A DNA stretch of 64,000 nt, taken from Vicia villosa. Its lineage: Eukaryota > Streptophyta > Magnoliopsida > Fabales > Fabaceae. Under the pieces are notes generated by a model. That model did no database searches, was not told the DNA's origin, and saw only the letters and a program-made list of their open reading frames with translations. Where the stretch lies: contig NW_026705173.1 of the NCBI RefSeq assembly GCF_029867415.1, positions 992,001 through 1,056,000 of the forward strand. Direction: 5' to 3'. Below are positions 25,797 through 38,551 of this stretch, in pieces; the stretch's first letter is position 1, and every line of letters starts with the position of its first letter. The translations under genes and the position numbers were made by a program.

Positions 25797-26143
25797 TCAT
25801 CCTATAGTACAACAACATTTATAAGAACTAGGATAAATTACTCTGCAGGTACCACCTTTCTTAAATCCGCTTTTAATACAATTTGTATTGCATTTCCATC
25901 AGATGCACATTGACCTTCCATACATTTGATATCCATAAGGCTGTACTCACCCCTTGATAAACCTACAACCAAACAAACTTCATTATAGATCTTGTGTTCT
26001 TAAGTATATCGGAGTATGTAGATTGAATATCAAGTATACAACTAGAGAGAAAAAACAAACTTTTATTTACTACCTGAAAGCAACATCATAGAAATGAACA
26101 AAATCAAGCAAAAATAAGATCGATTGAATAACACTGAGGCCAT
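25797..26143 (-). pseudogene. DEFL peptide gene copy C5, frameshifted (last of the broken block)
   Basis: Exon 1 26074-26143, intron 25963-26073, exon 2 down to 25797; premature TAA at 25838-25840. It marks the right edge of the block with the one-base deletion: the next gene, C6, has the base. The rest of the exon sequence matches C6, so the deletion arose in a C6-like copy and then spread leftwards by duplication, or was lost on the right by conversion. Confidence 0.8.
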
Positions 26144-27707
26144 TTTAAAAAAGTTCTCCTTTTACTATTTTTCTTGTGAGATTTAGGACTCACACTCTTC
26201 CTTATATATACTATTTAACTGATTATTAGTAGGTAAAGAATATACTTTAAAGAAAAGAAATAAATTAATTTAACCTTTTTTAATATTTTCCTTGTTTTAA
26301 GTTCATTTTTGAAAAGAAAAAAAATAAAAAATATTTTCAAAAGTGTATTTTAGTCAAATGGATGGGAAATTTAATAAGTTGTATATTTGTTATTTTTATT
26401 GTGTAATTATGGCTTTTCTTGAAGGACAATTTATTTGGTCGGTAGTATGCAAAAATTTGAAATTTTAATACTCTACTTCATATACTTGATAAATGATTAA
26501 TTTAAATATATATCTTTCCTATCACACTAAATTTATCCATTCATTTTTATAATTCTAATGGTCTATATTTATTCATTTAATGTTGAAGTTGTTCAAATTA
26601 ATTAATTAATTAATTCATTCATTTATTTCCTCTATAAATATTAAATGATATTTGTTTTTCAATATGAAATCATAAATTTTATTATTATTTATATTATGTA
26701 ATTTGTATGATGATAAGTTTTTTATTTGGAATTAAAAAATATCCAATAGTTTAACGGGTATAAATAACACTCTTTTAATACAATAATTACCATAATCATG
26801 TAAAAATGTCTATTCATAATTGAAATTTAAAAACAATTTGTTTTAAAACATAAAACTATATTTATTAAAGTAGTAAAATTGTAACATAAATTAAAATTAG
26901 TGACTCTATACTGATAATCATAATATTTATATTTATAATAATAAAAAAAGTACAAAAAATATTAGTTTTTACAAAATAAAGATAATATTGGACCATTATC
27001 TTATTTATGTGCAAATTAAATATCTTAATAAGCTACATCTAATCGCCAATTATAGTCCAATTTAATTACTAAAATACCTATTATGTAAATTCTTTGATGA
27101 TAAGTTTTTTTTGGAATTAAAAAAAATCCAATATTTCTCGCGTGTAAATAACTGTCTTTTAATATTATAATTATCATAATCAAGTAAAAATGTCAATTCA
27201 TAATGCAAATTTAAAAAACTGTTTTAAAACATAAAATGATATTTATAAAAGTAGTAAAATTGTAATATAAATTAAAATTATGACTCTAAATTAATAATCA
27301 TAATATTTATATTTATTATAATAAAACGAAACAAAAGTATTGTTTTTTTTTTACAAAATAAAGACAATATTTGACCGTTGTCTTATTGATGTGCAAAATA
27401 AATGTCTCAATAAACCACTTATATTAGCCAATTATAATCCAATTTCAATATCAAAATACCTGTCATCGTACTATTGATTTTAATAATAATAATAATAATA
27501 ATAAAGTTATTAGTAGTAGACATATAGGAGAAAATACATTATTATACCTTTTACTCATTAATTTGACATCTAGTCACATCCCTTCATTTTTATTATATGT
27601 GTCTCGGACTTTATTATACATACATTATTATATGACTATGACCAAACCATAATTCAAAACACAAATAGGGTATGCCTTTTTCCATTTTTTTTAAATGGCA
27701 AAATTTA

Positions 27708-28055
27708 TCATCCTATAGTACAACAACATTTATAAGAACTAGGATAAATTACTCTGCAGGTACCACCTTTCTTAAATCCGCTTTTAATACAATTTGTATT
27801 GCATTGTCCATCAGATGCACATTGACCTTCCATACATTTGATATCCATAAGGCTGTACTCACCCCTTGATAAACCTACAACCAAACAAACTTCATTATAG
27901 ATCTTGTGTTCTTAAGTATATCGGAGTATGTAGATTGAATATCAAGTATACAACTAGAGAGAAAAAACAAACTTTTATTTACTACCTGAAAGCAACATCA
28001 TAGAAATGAACAAAATCAAGCAAAAATAAGATCGATTGAATAACACTGAGGCCAT
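27708..28055 (-). CDS. Defensin-like (DEFL) secreted cysteine-rich peptide, copy C6 (78 aa, type I)
   Basis: Join of exon 1 (27986-28055) and exon 2 (27708-27874); the 111-bp intron has a CAG|GTAGTA donor and TTGTAG| acceptor in phase 1. Exon 1 is a hydrophobic signal peptide starting MASVLFNRSYF. The mature part has eight cysteines at 37, 42, 48, 52, 63, 73, 74 and 75: a CxxxC pair (48/52), a GGTC (60-63) and a terminal CCC, which gives the CxC expected of a cysteine-stabilised alpha-beta fold. Signal exon plus cysteine exon is the standard build of plant DEFL, LCR and nodule cysteine-rich families. I infer an apoplastic or endomembrane-targeted peptide; whether antimicrobial, reproductive or symbiotic cannot be read here. 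Glu39 and Lys54 define type I. Confidence 0.78.
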
Positions 28056-29390
28056 TTTAAAAAAGTTCTCCTTTTACTATTTTTCTTGTGAGATTTAGGA
28101 CTCACACTCTTCCTTATATATACTATTTAACTGATTATTAGTAGGTAAAGAATATACTTTAAAGAAAAGAAATAAATTAATTTAACCTTTTTTAATATTT
28201 TCCTTGTTTTAAGTTCATTTTTGAAAAGAAAAAAAATAAAAAATATTTTCAAAAGTGTATTTTAGTCAAATGGATGGGAAATTTAATAAGTTGTATATTT
28301 GTTATTTTTATTGTGTAATTATGGCTTTTCTTGAAGGACAATTTATTTGGTCGGTAGTATGCAAAAATTTGAAATTTTAATACTCTACTTCATATACTTG
28401 ATAAATGATTAATTTAAATATATATCTTTCCTATCACACTAAATTTATCCATTCATTTTTATAATTCTAATGGTCTATATTTATTCATTTAATGTTGAAG
28501 TTGTTCAAATTAATTAATTAATTAATTCATTCATTTATTTCCTCTATAAATATTAAATGATATTTGTTTTTCAATATGAAATCATAAATTTTATTATTAT
28601 TTATATTATGTAATTTGTATGATGATAAGTTTTTTATTTGGAATTAAAAAATATCCAATAGTTTAACGGGTATAAATAACACTCTTTTAATACAATAATT
28701 ACCATAATCATGTAAAAATGTCAATTCATAATTGAAATTTAAAAACAATTTGTTTTAAAACATAAAACTATATTTATTAAAGTAGTAAAATTGTAACATA
28801 AATTAAAATTAGTGACTCTATACTGATAATCATAATATTTATATTTATAATAATAAAAAAAGTACAAAAAATATTAGTTTTTACAAAATAAAGATAATAT
28901 TTGACCATTATCTTATTTATGTGCAAATTAAATATCTTAATAAGCTACATCTAATCGCCAATTATAGTCCAATTTAATTACTAAAATACCTATTATGTAA
29001 ATTCTTTGATGATAAGTTTTTTTTGGAATTAAAAAAAATCCAATATTTCTCGCGTATAAATAACTGTCTTTTAATATTATAATTATCATAATCAAGTAAA
29101 AATGTCAATTCATAATGCAAATTTAAAAAACTGTTTTAAAACATAAAATGATATTTATAAAAGTAGTAAAATTGTAATATAAATTAAAATTATGACTCTA
29201 AATTAATAATCATAATATTTATATTTATAATAATAAAACGAAACAAAAGTATTGTTTTTTTTTACAAAATAAAGACAATATTTGACCGTTGTCTTATTGA
29301 TGTGCAAAATAAATGTCTCAATAAACCACTTATATTAGCCAATTATAATCCAATTTCAATATCAAAATACCTGTCATCGTACTATTGATT

Positions 29391-29443
<53 letters not shown>

Positions 29444-29642
29444 GTTAATAGTAGACATATAGGAGAAAATACATTATTATACCTTTTACTCATTAATTTG
29501 ACATCTAATCACATCCCTTCATTTTTATTATATGTGTCTCGGACTTTATTATACATACATTATTATATGACTATGACCAAACCATAATTCAAAACACAAA
29601 TAGGGTATGCCTTTTTCCATTTTTTTTAAATGGCAAAATTTA

Positions 29643-29990
29643 TCATCCTATAGTACAACAACATTTATAAGAACTAGGATAAATTACTCTGCAGGTACCA
29701 CCTTTCTTAAATCCGCTTTTAATACAATTTGTATTGCATTGTCCATCAGATGCACATTGACCTTCCATACATTTGATATCCATAAGGCTGTACTCACCCC
29801 TTGATAAACCTACAACCAAACAAACTTCATTATAGATCTTGTGTTCTTAAGTATATCGGAGTATGTAGATTGAATATCAAGTATACAACTAGAGAGAAAA
29901 AACAAACTTTTATTTACTACCTGAAAGCAACATCATAGAAATGAACAAAATCAAGCAAAAATAAGATCGATTGAATAACACTGAGGCCAT
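29643..29990 (-). CDS. DEFL peptide, copy C7 (78 aa, type I, identical to C6)
   Basis: Exon 1 29921-29990, intron 29810-29920, exon 2 29643-29809. The encoded peptide is identical to C6 (Glu39, Lys54). All splice signals are kept. It is the last type I copy; the next gene to the right switches to type II. A long (TAA)n tract of about 17 triplets lies downstream near 29392. Confidence 0.78.
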
Positions 29991-30046
29991 TTTAAAAAAG
30001 TTCTCCTTTTACTATTTTTCTTGTGAGATTTAGGACTCACACTCTT

Positions 30047-30057
30047 CCTTATATATA
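30047..30057 (-). promoter_or_regulatory. TATA box of DEFL copy C7 (same in all copies)
   Basis: On the minus strand TATATATAAGG lies about 57-67 bases upstream of the ATG at 29990, which would leave a leader of roughly 30 bases. The same box stands at the same distance in the other units, including those with the frameshift (for example 9661-9671 for C1), so broken copies may still be transcribed. Confidence 0.6.
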
Positions 30058-31313
30058 CTATTTAACTGATTATTAGTAGGTAAAGAATATACTTTAAAGA
30101 AAAGAAATAAATTAATTTAACCTTTTTTAATATTTTCCTTATTTTAAGTTCATTTTTGAAAAGAAAAAAAATAAAAAATATTTTCAAAAGTGTATTTTAG
30201 TCAAATGGATGGGCAATTTAATAAGTTGTATATTTGTTATTTTTATTGTGTAATTATGGCTTTTATTGAAGGACAATTTATTTGGTCGGTAGTATGCAAA
30301 AATTTGAAATTTTAATACTTTACTTCATATACTTGATAAATGATTAATTTAAATATATATCTTTCCTATCACACTAAATTTATCCATTCATTTTTATAAT
30401 TCTAATGGTCTATATTTATTCAATTAATGTTGAAGTTGTTCAAATTAATTAATTCATTTATTTCCTTTATAAATATTAAATGATATTTGTTTTTCAATAT
30501 GAAATCATAAATTTTATTATTATTTATATTATGTAAATTGTATGATGATAAGTTTTTTTTTTGGAATTAAAAAATATCCAATAGTTTAACGGGTATAAAT
30601 AACACTCTTTTAATATTATAATTACCATAATCAAGTAAAAACGTCAATTCATAATTGAAATTTAAAAACAATTTGTTTTAAAACATTAAACTATATTTAT
30701 TAAAGTAGTAAAATTGTAACATAAATTAAAATTAGTGACTCTATACTGATAATCATAATATTTATATTTATAATAATAAAAAAAGTACAAAAAATATTAG
30801 TTTTTACAAAATAAAGATAATATTTGACCATTATCTTATTTATGTGCAAATTAAATATCTTAATAAGCTACATCTAATCGCCAATTATAGTCCAATTTAA
30901 TTACTAAAATACCTATTATGTAAATTCTTTGATGATAAGTTTTTTTTGGAATTAAAAAAAATCCAATATTTCTCGCGTATAAATAACTGTCTTTTAATAT
31001 TATAATTATCATAATCAAGTAAAAATGTCAATTCATAATGCAAATTTAAAAAATTGTTTTAAAACATAAAATGATATTTATAAAAGTAGTAAAATTGTAA
31101 TATAAATTAAAATTATGACTCTAAATTAATAATCATAATATTTATATTTATAATAATAAAACGAAACAAAAGTATTGTTTTTTTTTACAAAATAAAGACA
31201 ATATTTGACCGTTGTCTTATTGATGTGCAAAATAAATGTCTCAATAAACCACTTATATTAGCCAATTATAATCCAATTTCAATATCAAAATACCTGTCAT
31301 CGTACTATTGATT

Positions 31314-31354
<41 letters not shown>

Positions 31355-31552
31355 GTTAATAGTAGACATATAGGAGAAAATACATTATTATACCTTTTAC
31401 TCATTAATTTGACATCTAATCACATCCCTTCATTTTTATTATATGTGTCTCGGACTTTATTATACATACATTATTATATGACTATGACCAAACCATAATT
31501 CAAAACACAAATAGGGTATGCCTTTTTCCATTTTTTTAAATGGCAAAATTTA

Positions 31553-31900
31553 TCATCCTATAGTACAACAACATTTATAAGAACTAGGATAAATTACTCT
31601 GCAGGTACCACCTTTCTTAAATCCGCTTATAATACAATTTGTATTGCATTGTCCATCAGATGCACATTGACCATTCATACATTTGATATCCATAAGGCTG
31701 TACTCACCCCTTGATAAACCTACAACCAAACAAACTTCATTATAGATCTTGTGTTCTTAAGTATATTGGAGTATGTAGATTGAATATCAAGTATACAACT
31801 AGAGAGAAAAAACAAACTATTATTTACTACCTGAAAGCAACATCATAGAAATGAACAAAATCAAGCAAAAATAAGATCGATTGAATAACACGGAGGCCAT
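31553..31900 (-). CDS. DEFL peptide, copy C8 (78 aa, type II)
   Basis: Exon 1 31831-31900, intron 31720-31830, exon 2 31553-31719. It is the leftmost type II copy: residue 39 is Asn rather than Glu (two base changes) and residue 54 is Ile rather than Lys, so the mature peptide loses one acidic and one basic side chain. The third codon of exon 1 is TCC instead of TCA, silent, a marker of type II. Cysteine positions are unchanged. Confidence 0.78.
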
Positions 31901-33224
31901 TTTAAAAAAGTTCTCCTTTTACTATTTTTCTTGTGAGATTTAGGACTCACACTCTTCCTTATATATACTATTTAACTGATTATTAGTAGGTAAAGAATAT
32001 ACTTTAAAGAAAAGAAATAAATTAATTTAACTTTTTTTAATATTTGCCTTATTTTAAGTTCATTTTTGAAAAGAAAAAAAATAAAAAATATTTTCAAAAG
32101 TGTACTTTAGTCAAATGGATGGGCAATTTAATAAGTTGTATATTTGTTATTTTTATTGTGTAATTATGGCTTTTATTGAAGGACAATTTATTTGGTCGGT
32201 AGTATGCAAAAATTTGAAATTTTAATACTTTACTTCATATACTTGATAAATGATTAATTTAAATATATATCTTTCCTATGACACTAAATTTATCCATTCA
32301 TTTTTATAATTCTAATGGTCTATATTTATTCAATTAATGTTGAAGTTGTTCAAATTAATTAATTCATTTATTTCCTTTATAAATATTAAATGATATTTGT
32401 TTTTCAATATGAAATCATAAATTTTATTATTATTTATATTATGTAAATTGTATGATGATAAGTTTTTTTTTTTGGAATTAAAAAATATCCAATAGTTTAA
32501 CGGGTATAAATAACACTCTTTTAATATTATAATTACCATAATCAAGTAAAAACGTCAATTCATAATTGAAATTTAAAAACAATTTGTTTTAAAACATTAA
32601 ACTATATTTATTAAAGTAGTAAAATTGTAACATAAATTAAAATTAGTGACTCTATACTGATAATCATAATATTTATATTTATAATAATAAAAAAAGTACA
32701 AAAAATATTAGTTTTTACAAAATAAAGATAATATTTGACCATTATCTTATTTATGTGCAAATTAAACATCTTAATAAGCTACATCTAATCGCCAATTATA
32801 GTCCAATTTAATTACTAAAATACCTATTATGTAAATTCTTTGATGATAAGTTTTTTTTGGAATTAAAAAAAATCCAATATTTCTCGCGTATAAATAACTG
32901 TCTTTTAATATTATAATTATCATAATCAAGTAAAAATGTCAATTCATAATGCAAATTTAAAAAATTGCTTTAAAACATAAAATGATATTTATAAAAGTAG
33001 TAAAATTGTAATATAAATTAAAATTATGACTCTAAATTAATAATCATAATATTTATATTTATAATAATAAAACGAAACAAAAGTATTGTTTTTTTTTACA
33101 AAATAAAGACAATATTTGACCGTTGTCTTATTGATGTGCAAAATAAATGTCTCAATAAACCACTTATATTAGCCAATTATAATCCAATTTCAATATCAAA
33201 ATACCTGTCATCGTACTATTGATT

Positions 33225-33265
<41 letters not shown>

Positions 33266-33463
33266 GTTAATAGTAGACATATAGGAGAAAATACATTATT
33301 ATACCTTTTACTCATTAATTTGACATCTAATCACATCCCTTCATTTTTATTATATGTGTCTCGGACTTTATTATACATACATTATTATATGACTATGACC
33401 AAACCATAATTCAAAACACAAATAGGGTATGCCTTTTTCCATTTTTTTAAATGGCAAAATTTA

Positions 33464-33811
33464 TCATCCTATAGTACAACAACATTTATAAGAACTAGGA
33501 TAAATTACTCTGCAGGTACCACCTTTCTTAAATCCGCTTATAATACAATTTGTATTGCATTGTCCATCAGATGCACATTGACCATTCATACATTTGATAT
33601 CCATAAGGCTGTACTCACCCCTTGATAAACCTACAACCAAACAAACTTCATTATAGATCTTGTGTTCTTAAGTATATTGGAGTATGTAGATTGAATATCA
33701 AGTATACAACTAGAGAGAAAAAACAAACTATTATTTACTACCTGAAAGCAACATCATAGAAATGAACAAAATCAAGCAAAAATAAGATCGATTGAATAAC
33801 ACGGAGGCCAT
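33464..33811 (-). CDS. DEFL peptide, copy C9 (78 aa, type II)
   Basis: Exon 1 33742-33811, intron 33631-33741, exon 2 33464-33630. The peptide is identical to C8, C11, C13 and C15. No disabling change is seen. Confidence 0.78.
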
Positions 33812-35134
33812 TTTAAAAAAGTTCTCCTTTTACTATTTTTCTTGTGAGATTTAGGACTCACACTCTTCCTTATATATACTATTTAACTGATTATTAGTAG
33901 GTAAAGAATATACTTTAAAGAAAAGAAATAAATTAATTTAACTTTTTTTAATATTTGCCTTATTTTAAGTTCATTTTTGAAAAGAAAAAAAATAAAAAAT
34001 ATTTTCAAAAGTGTACTTTAGTCAAATGGATGGGCAATTTAATAAGTTGTATATTTGTTATTTTTATTGTGTAATTATGGCTTTTATTGAAGGACAATTT
34101 ATTTGGTCGGTAGTATGCAAAAATTTGAAATTTTAATACTTTACTTCATATACTTGATAAATGATTAATTTAAAAATATATCTTTCCTATGACACTAAAT
34201 TTATCCATTCATTTTTATAATTCTAATGGTCTATATTTATTCAATTAATGTTGAAGTTGTTCAAATTAATTAATTCATTTATTTCCTTTATAAATATTAA
34301 ATGATATTTGTTTTTCAATATGAAATCATAAATTTTATTATTATTTATATTATGTAAATTGTATGATGATAAGTTTTTTTTTTTGGAATTAAAAAATATC
34401 CAATAGTTTAACGGGTATAAATAACACTCTTTTAATATTATAATTACCATAATCAAGTAAAAACGTCAATTCATAATTGAAATTTAAAAAAATTTGTTTT
34501 AAAACATTAAACTATATTTATTAAAGTAGTAAAATTGTAACATAAATTAAAATTAGTGACTAAATACTGATAATCATAATATTTATATTTATAATAATAA
34601 AAAAAGTACAAAAAATATTAGTTTTTACAAAATAAAGATAATATTTGACCATTATCTTATTTATGTGCAAATTAAACATCTTAATAAGCTACATCTAATC
34701 GCCAATTATAGTCCAATTTAATTACTAAAATACCTATTATGTAAATTCTTTGATGATAAGTTTTTTTTGGAATTAAAAAAAATCCAATATTTCTCGCGTA
34801 TAAATAACTGTCTTTTAATATTATAATTATCATAATCAAGTAAAAATGTCAATTCATAATGCAAATTTAAGAAATTGCTTTAAAACATAAAATGATATTT
34901 ATAAAAGTAGTAAAATTGTAATATAAATTAAAATTATGACTCTAAATTAATAATCATAATATTTATATTTATAATAATAAAACGAAACAAAAGTATTGTT
35001 TTTTTTTACAAAATAAAGACAATATTTGACCGTTGTCTTATTGATGTGCAAAATAAATGTCTCAATAAACCACTTATATTAGCCAATTATAATCCAATTT
35101 CAATATCAAAATACCTGTCATCGTACTATTGATT

Positions 35135-35175
<41 letters not shown>

Positions 35176-35373
35176 GTTAATAGTAGACATATAGGAGAAA
35201 ATACATTATTATACCTTTTACTCATTAATTTGACATCTAATCACATCCCTTCATTTTTATTATATGTGTCTCGGACTTTATTATACATACATTATTATAT
35301 GACTATGACCAAACCATAATTCAAAACACAAATAGGGTATGCCTTTTTCCATTTTTTTAAATGGCAAAATTTA

Positions 35374-35721
35374 TCATCCTATAGTACAACAACATTTATA
35401 AGAACTAGGATAAATTACTCTGCAGGTACCACCTTTCTTAAATCCGCTTATAATACAATTTGTATTGCATTGTCCATCAGATGCACATTGACCATTCATA
35501 CATTTGATATCCATAAGGCTGTACTCACCCCTTGATAAACCTACAACCAAACAAACTTTATTATAGATCTTGTGTTCTTAAGTATATTGGAGTATGTAGA
35601 TTGAATATCAAGTATACAACTAGAGAGAAAAAACAAACTATTATTTACTACCTGAAAGCAACATCATAGAAATGAACAAAATCAAGTAAAAATAAGATCG
35701 ATTGAATAACACGGAGGCCAT
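35374..35721 (-). CDS. DEFL peptide, copy C10 (78 aa, type II, Cys12Tyr in signal peptide)
   Basis: Exon 1 35652-35721, intron 35541-35651, exon 2 35374-35540. The mature part equals C8. One base change in exon 1 turns Cys12 of the signal peptide into Tyr; this should not abolish the hydrophobic core. The unit (U10) shares several private variants with U11, so they are recent duplicates. Confidence 0.77.
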
Positions 35722-37044
35722 TTTAAAAAAGTTCTCCTTTTACTATTTTTCTTGTGAGATTTAGGACTCACGCTCTTCCTTATATATACTATTTAACTGA
35801 TTATTAGTAGGTAAAGAATATACTTTAAAGAAAAGAAATAAATTAATTTAACTTTTTTTAATATTTGCCTTATTTTAAGTTCATTTTTGAAAAGAAAAAA
35901 AATAAAAAATATTTTCAAAAGTGTACTTTAGTCAAATGGATGGGCAATTTAATAAGTTGTATATTTGTTATTTTTATTGTGTAATTATGGCTTTTATTGA
36001 AGGACAATTTATTTGGTCGGTAGTATGCAAAAATTTGAAATTTTAATACTTTACTTCATATACTTGATAAATGATTAATTTAAAAATATATCTTTCCTAT
36101 CACACTAAATTTATCCATTCATTTTTATAATTCTAATGGTCTATATTTATTCAATTAATGTTGAAGTTGTTCAAATTAATTAATTCATTTATTTCCTTTA
36201 TAAATATTAAATGATATTTGTTTTTCAATATGAAATCATAAATTTTATTATTATTTATATTATGTAAATTGTATGATGATAAGTTTTTTTTTTTGGAATT
36301 AAAAAATATCCAATAGTTTAACGGGTATAAATAACACTCTTTTAATATTATAATTACCATAATCAAGTAAAAACGTCAATTCATAATTGAAATTTAAAAA
36401 AATTTGTTTTAAAACATTAAACTATATTTATTAAAGTAGTAAAATTGTAACATAAATTAAAATTAGTGACTAAATACTGATAATCATAATATTTATATTT
36501 ATAATAATAAAAAAAGTACAAAAAATATTAGTTTTTACAAAATAAAGATAATATTTGACCATTATCTTATTTATGTGCAAATTAAACATCTTAATAAGCT
36601 ACATCTAATCGCCAATTATAGTCCAATTTAATTACTAAAATACCTATTATGTAAATTCTTTGATGATAAGTTTTTTTTGGAATTAAAAAAAATCCAATAT
36701 TTCTCGCGTATAAATAACTGTCTTTTAATATTATAATTATCATAATCAAGTAAAAATGTCAATTCATAATGCAAATTTAAGAAATTGCTTTAAAACATAA
36801 AATGATATTTATAAAAGTAGTAAAATTGTAATATAAATTAAAATTATGACTCTAAATTAATAATCATAATATTTATATTTATAATAATAAAACGAAACAA
36901 AAGTATTGTTTTTTTTTACAAAATAAAGACAATATTTGACCGTTGTCTTATTGATGTGCAAAATAAATGTCTCAATAAACCACTTATATTAGCCAATTAT
37001 AATCCAATTTCAATATCAAAATACCTGTCATCGTACTATTGATT

Positions 37045-37079
<35 letters not shown>

Positions 37080-37277
37080 GTTAATAGTAGACATATAGGA
37101 GAAAATACATTATTATACCTTTTACTCATTAATTTGACATCTAATCACATCCCTTCATTTTTATTATATGTGTCTCGGACTTTATTATACATACATTATT
37201 ATATGACTATGACCAAACCATAATTCAAAACACAAATAGGGTATGCCTTTTTCCATTTTTTTAAATGGCAAAATTTA

Positions 37278-37625
37278 TCATCCTATAGTACAACAACATT
37301 TATAAGAACTAGGATAAATTACTCTGCAGGTACCACCTTTCTTAAATCCGCTTATAATACAATTTGTATTGCATTGTCCATCAGATGCACATTGACCATT
37401 CATACATTTGATATCCATAAGGCTGTACTCACCCCTTGATAAACCTACAACCAAACAAACTTCATTATAGATCTTGTGTTCTTAAGTATATTGGAGTATG
37501 TAGATTGAATATCAAGTATACAACTAGAGAGAAAAAACAAACTATTATTTACTACCTGAAAGCAACATCATAGAAATGAACAAAATCAAGCAAAAATAAG
37601 ATCGATTGAATAACACGGAGGCCAT
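37278..37625 (-). CDS. DEFL peptide, copy C11 (78 aa, type II)
   Basis: Exon 1 37556-37625, intron 37445-37555, exon 2 37278-37444. The peptide is identical to C8. The leader differs by one base just before the ATG (AACATTTTTA instead of AACTTTTTTA, minus strand). It is the last copy left of the large family-B insertion. Confidence 0.78.
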
Positions 37626-38551
37626 TTTAAAAATGTTCTCCTTTTACTATTTTTCTTGTGAGATTTAGGACTCACGCTCTTCCTTATATATACTATTTAA
37701 CTGATTATTAGTAGGTAAAGAATATACTTTAAAGAAAAGAAATAAATTAATTTAACTTTTTTTAATATTTGCCTTATTTTAAGTTCATTTTTGAAAAGAA
37801 AAAAAATAAAAAATATTTTCAAAAGTGTACTTTAGTCAAATGGATGGGCAGTTTAATAAGTTGTATATTTGTTATTTTTATTGTGTAATTATGGCTTTTA
37901 TTGAAGGACAATTTATTTGGTCGGTAGTATGCAAAAATTTGAAATTTTAATACTTTACTTCATATACTTGATAAATGATTAATTTAAATATATATCTTTC
38001 CTATGACACTAAATTTATCCATTCATTTTTATAATTCTAATGGTCTATATTTATTCAATTAATGTTGAAGTTGTTCAAATTAATTAATTCATTTATTTCC
38101 TTTATAAATATTAAATGATATTTGTTTTTCAATATGAAATCATAAATTTTATTATTATTTATATTATGTAAATTGTATGATGATAAGTTTTTTTTTTGGA
38201 ATTAAAAAATATCCAATAGTTTAACGGGTATAAATAACACTCTTTTAATATTATAATTACCATAATCAAGTAAAAACGTCAATTCATAATTGAAATTTAA
38301 AAACAATTTGTTTTAAAACATTAAACTATATTTATTAAAGTAGTAAAATTGTAACATAAATTAAAATTAGTGACTCTATACTGATAATCATAATATTTAT
38401 ATTTATAATAATAAAAAAAGTACAAAAAATATTAGTTTTTACAAAATAAAGATAATATTTGACCATTATCTTATTTATGTGCAAATTAAACATCTTAATA
38501 AGCTACATCTAATCGCCAATTATAGTCCAATTTAATTACTAAAATACCTAT

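Noticed and set aside
27672..27869. 65-codon plus-strand frames at 27672 and 29607
   Set aside because: They are antisense to DEFL exon 2 of C6 and C7; the minus strand has the signal peptide exon, splice sites and eight cysteines.
32330..32545. A 71-codon minus-strand frame repeated at 34241, 36151 and 59810
   Set aside because: It is AT-driven, rich in Asn, Ile, Lys and Leu, lies in array spacer and is not open in the other units. It recurs only because the unit recurs.
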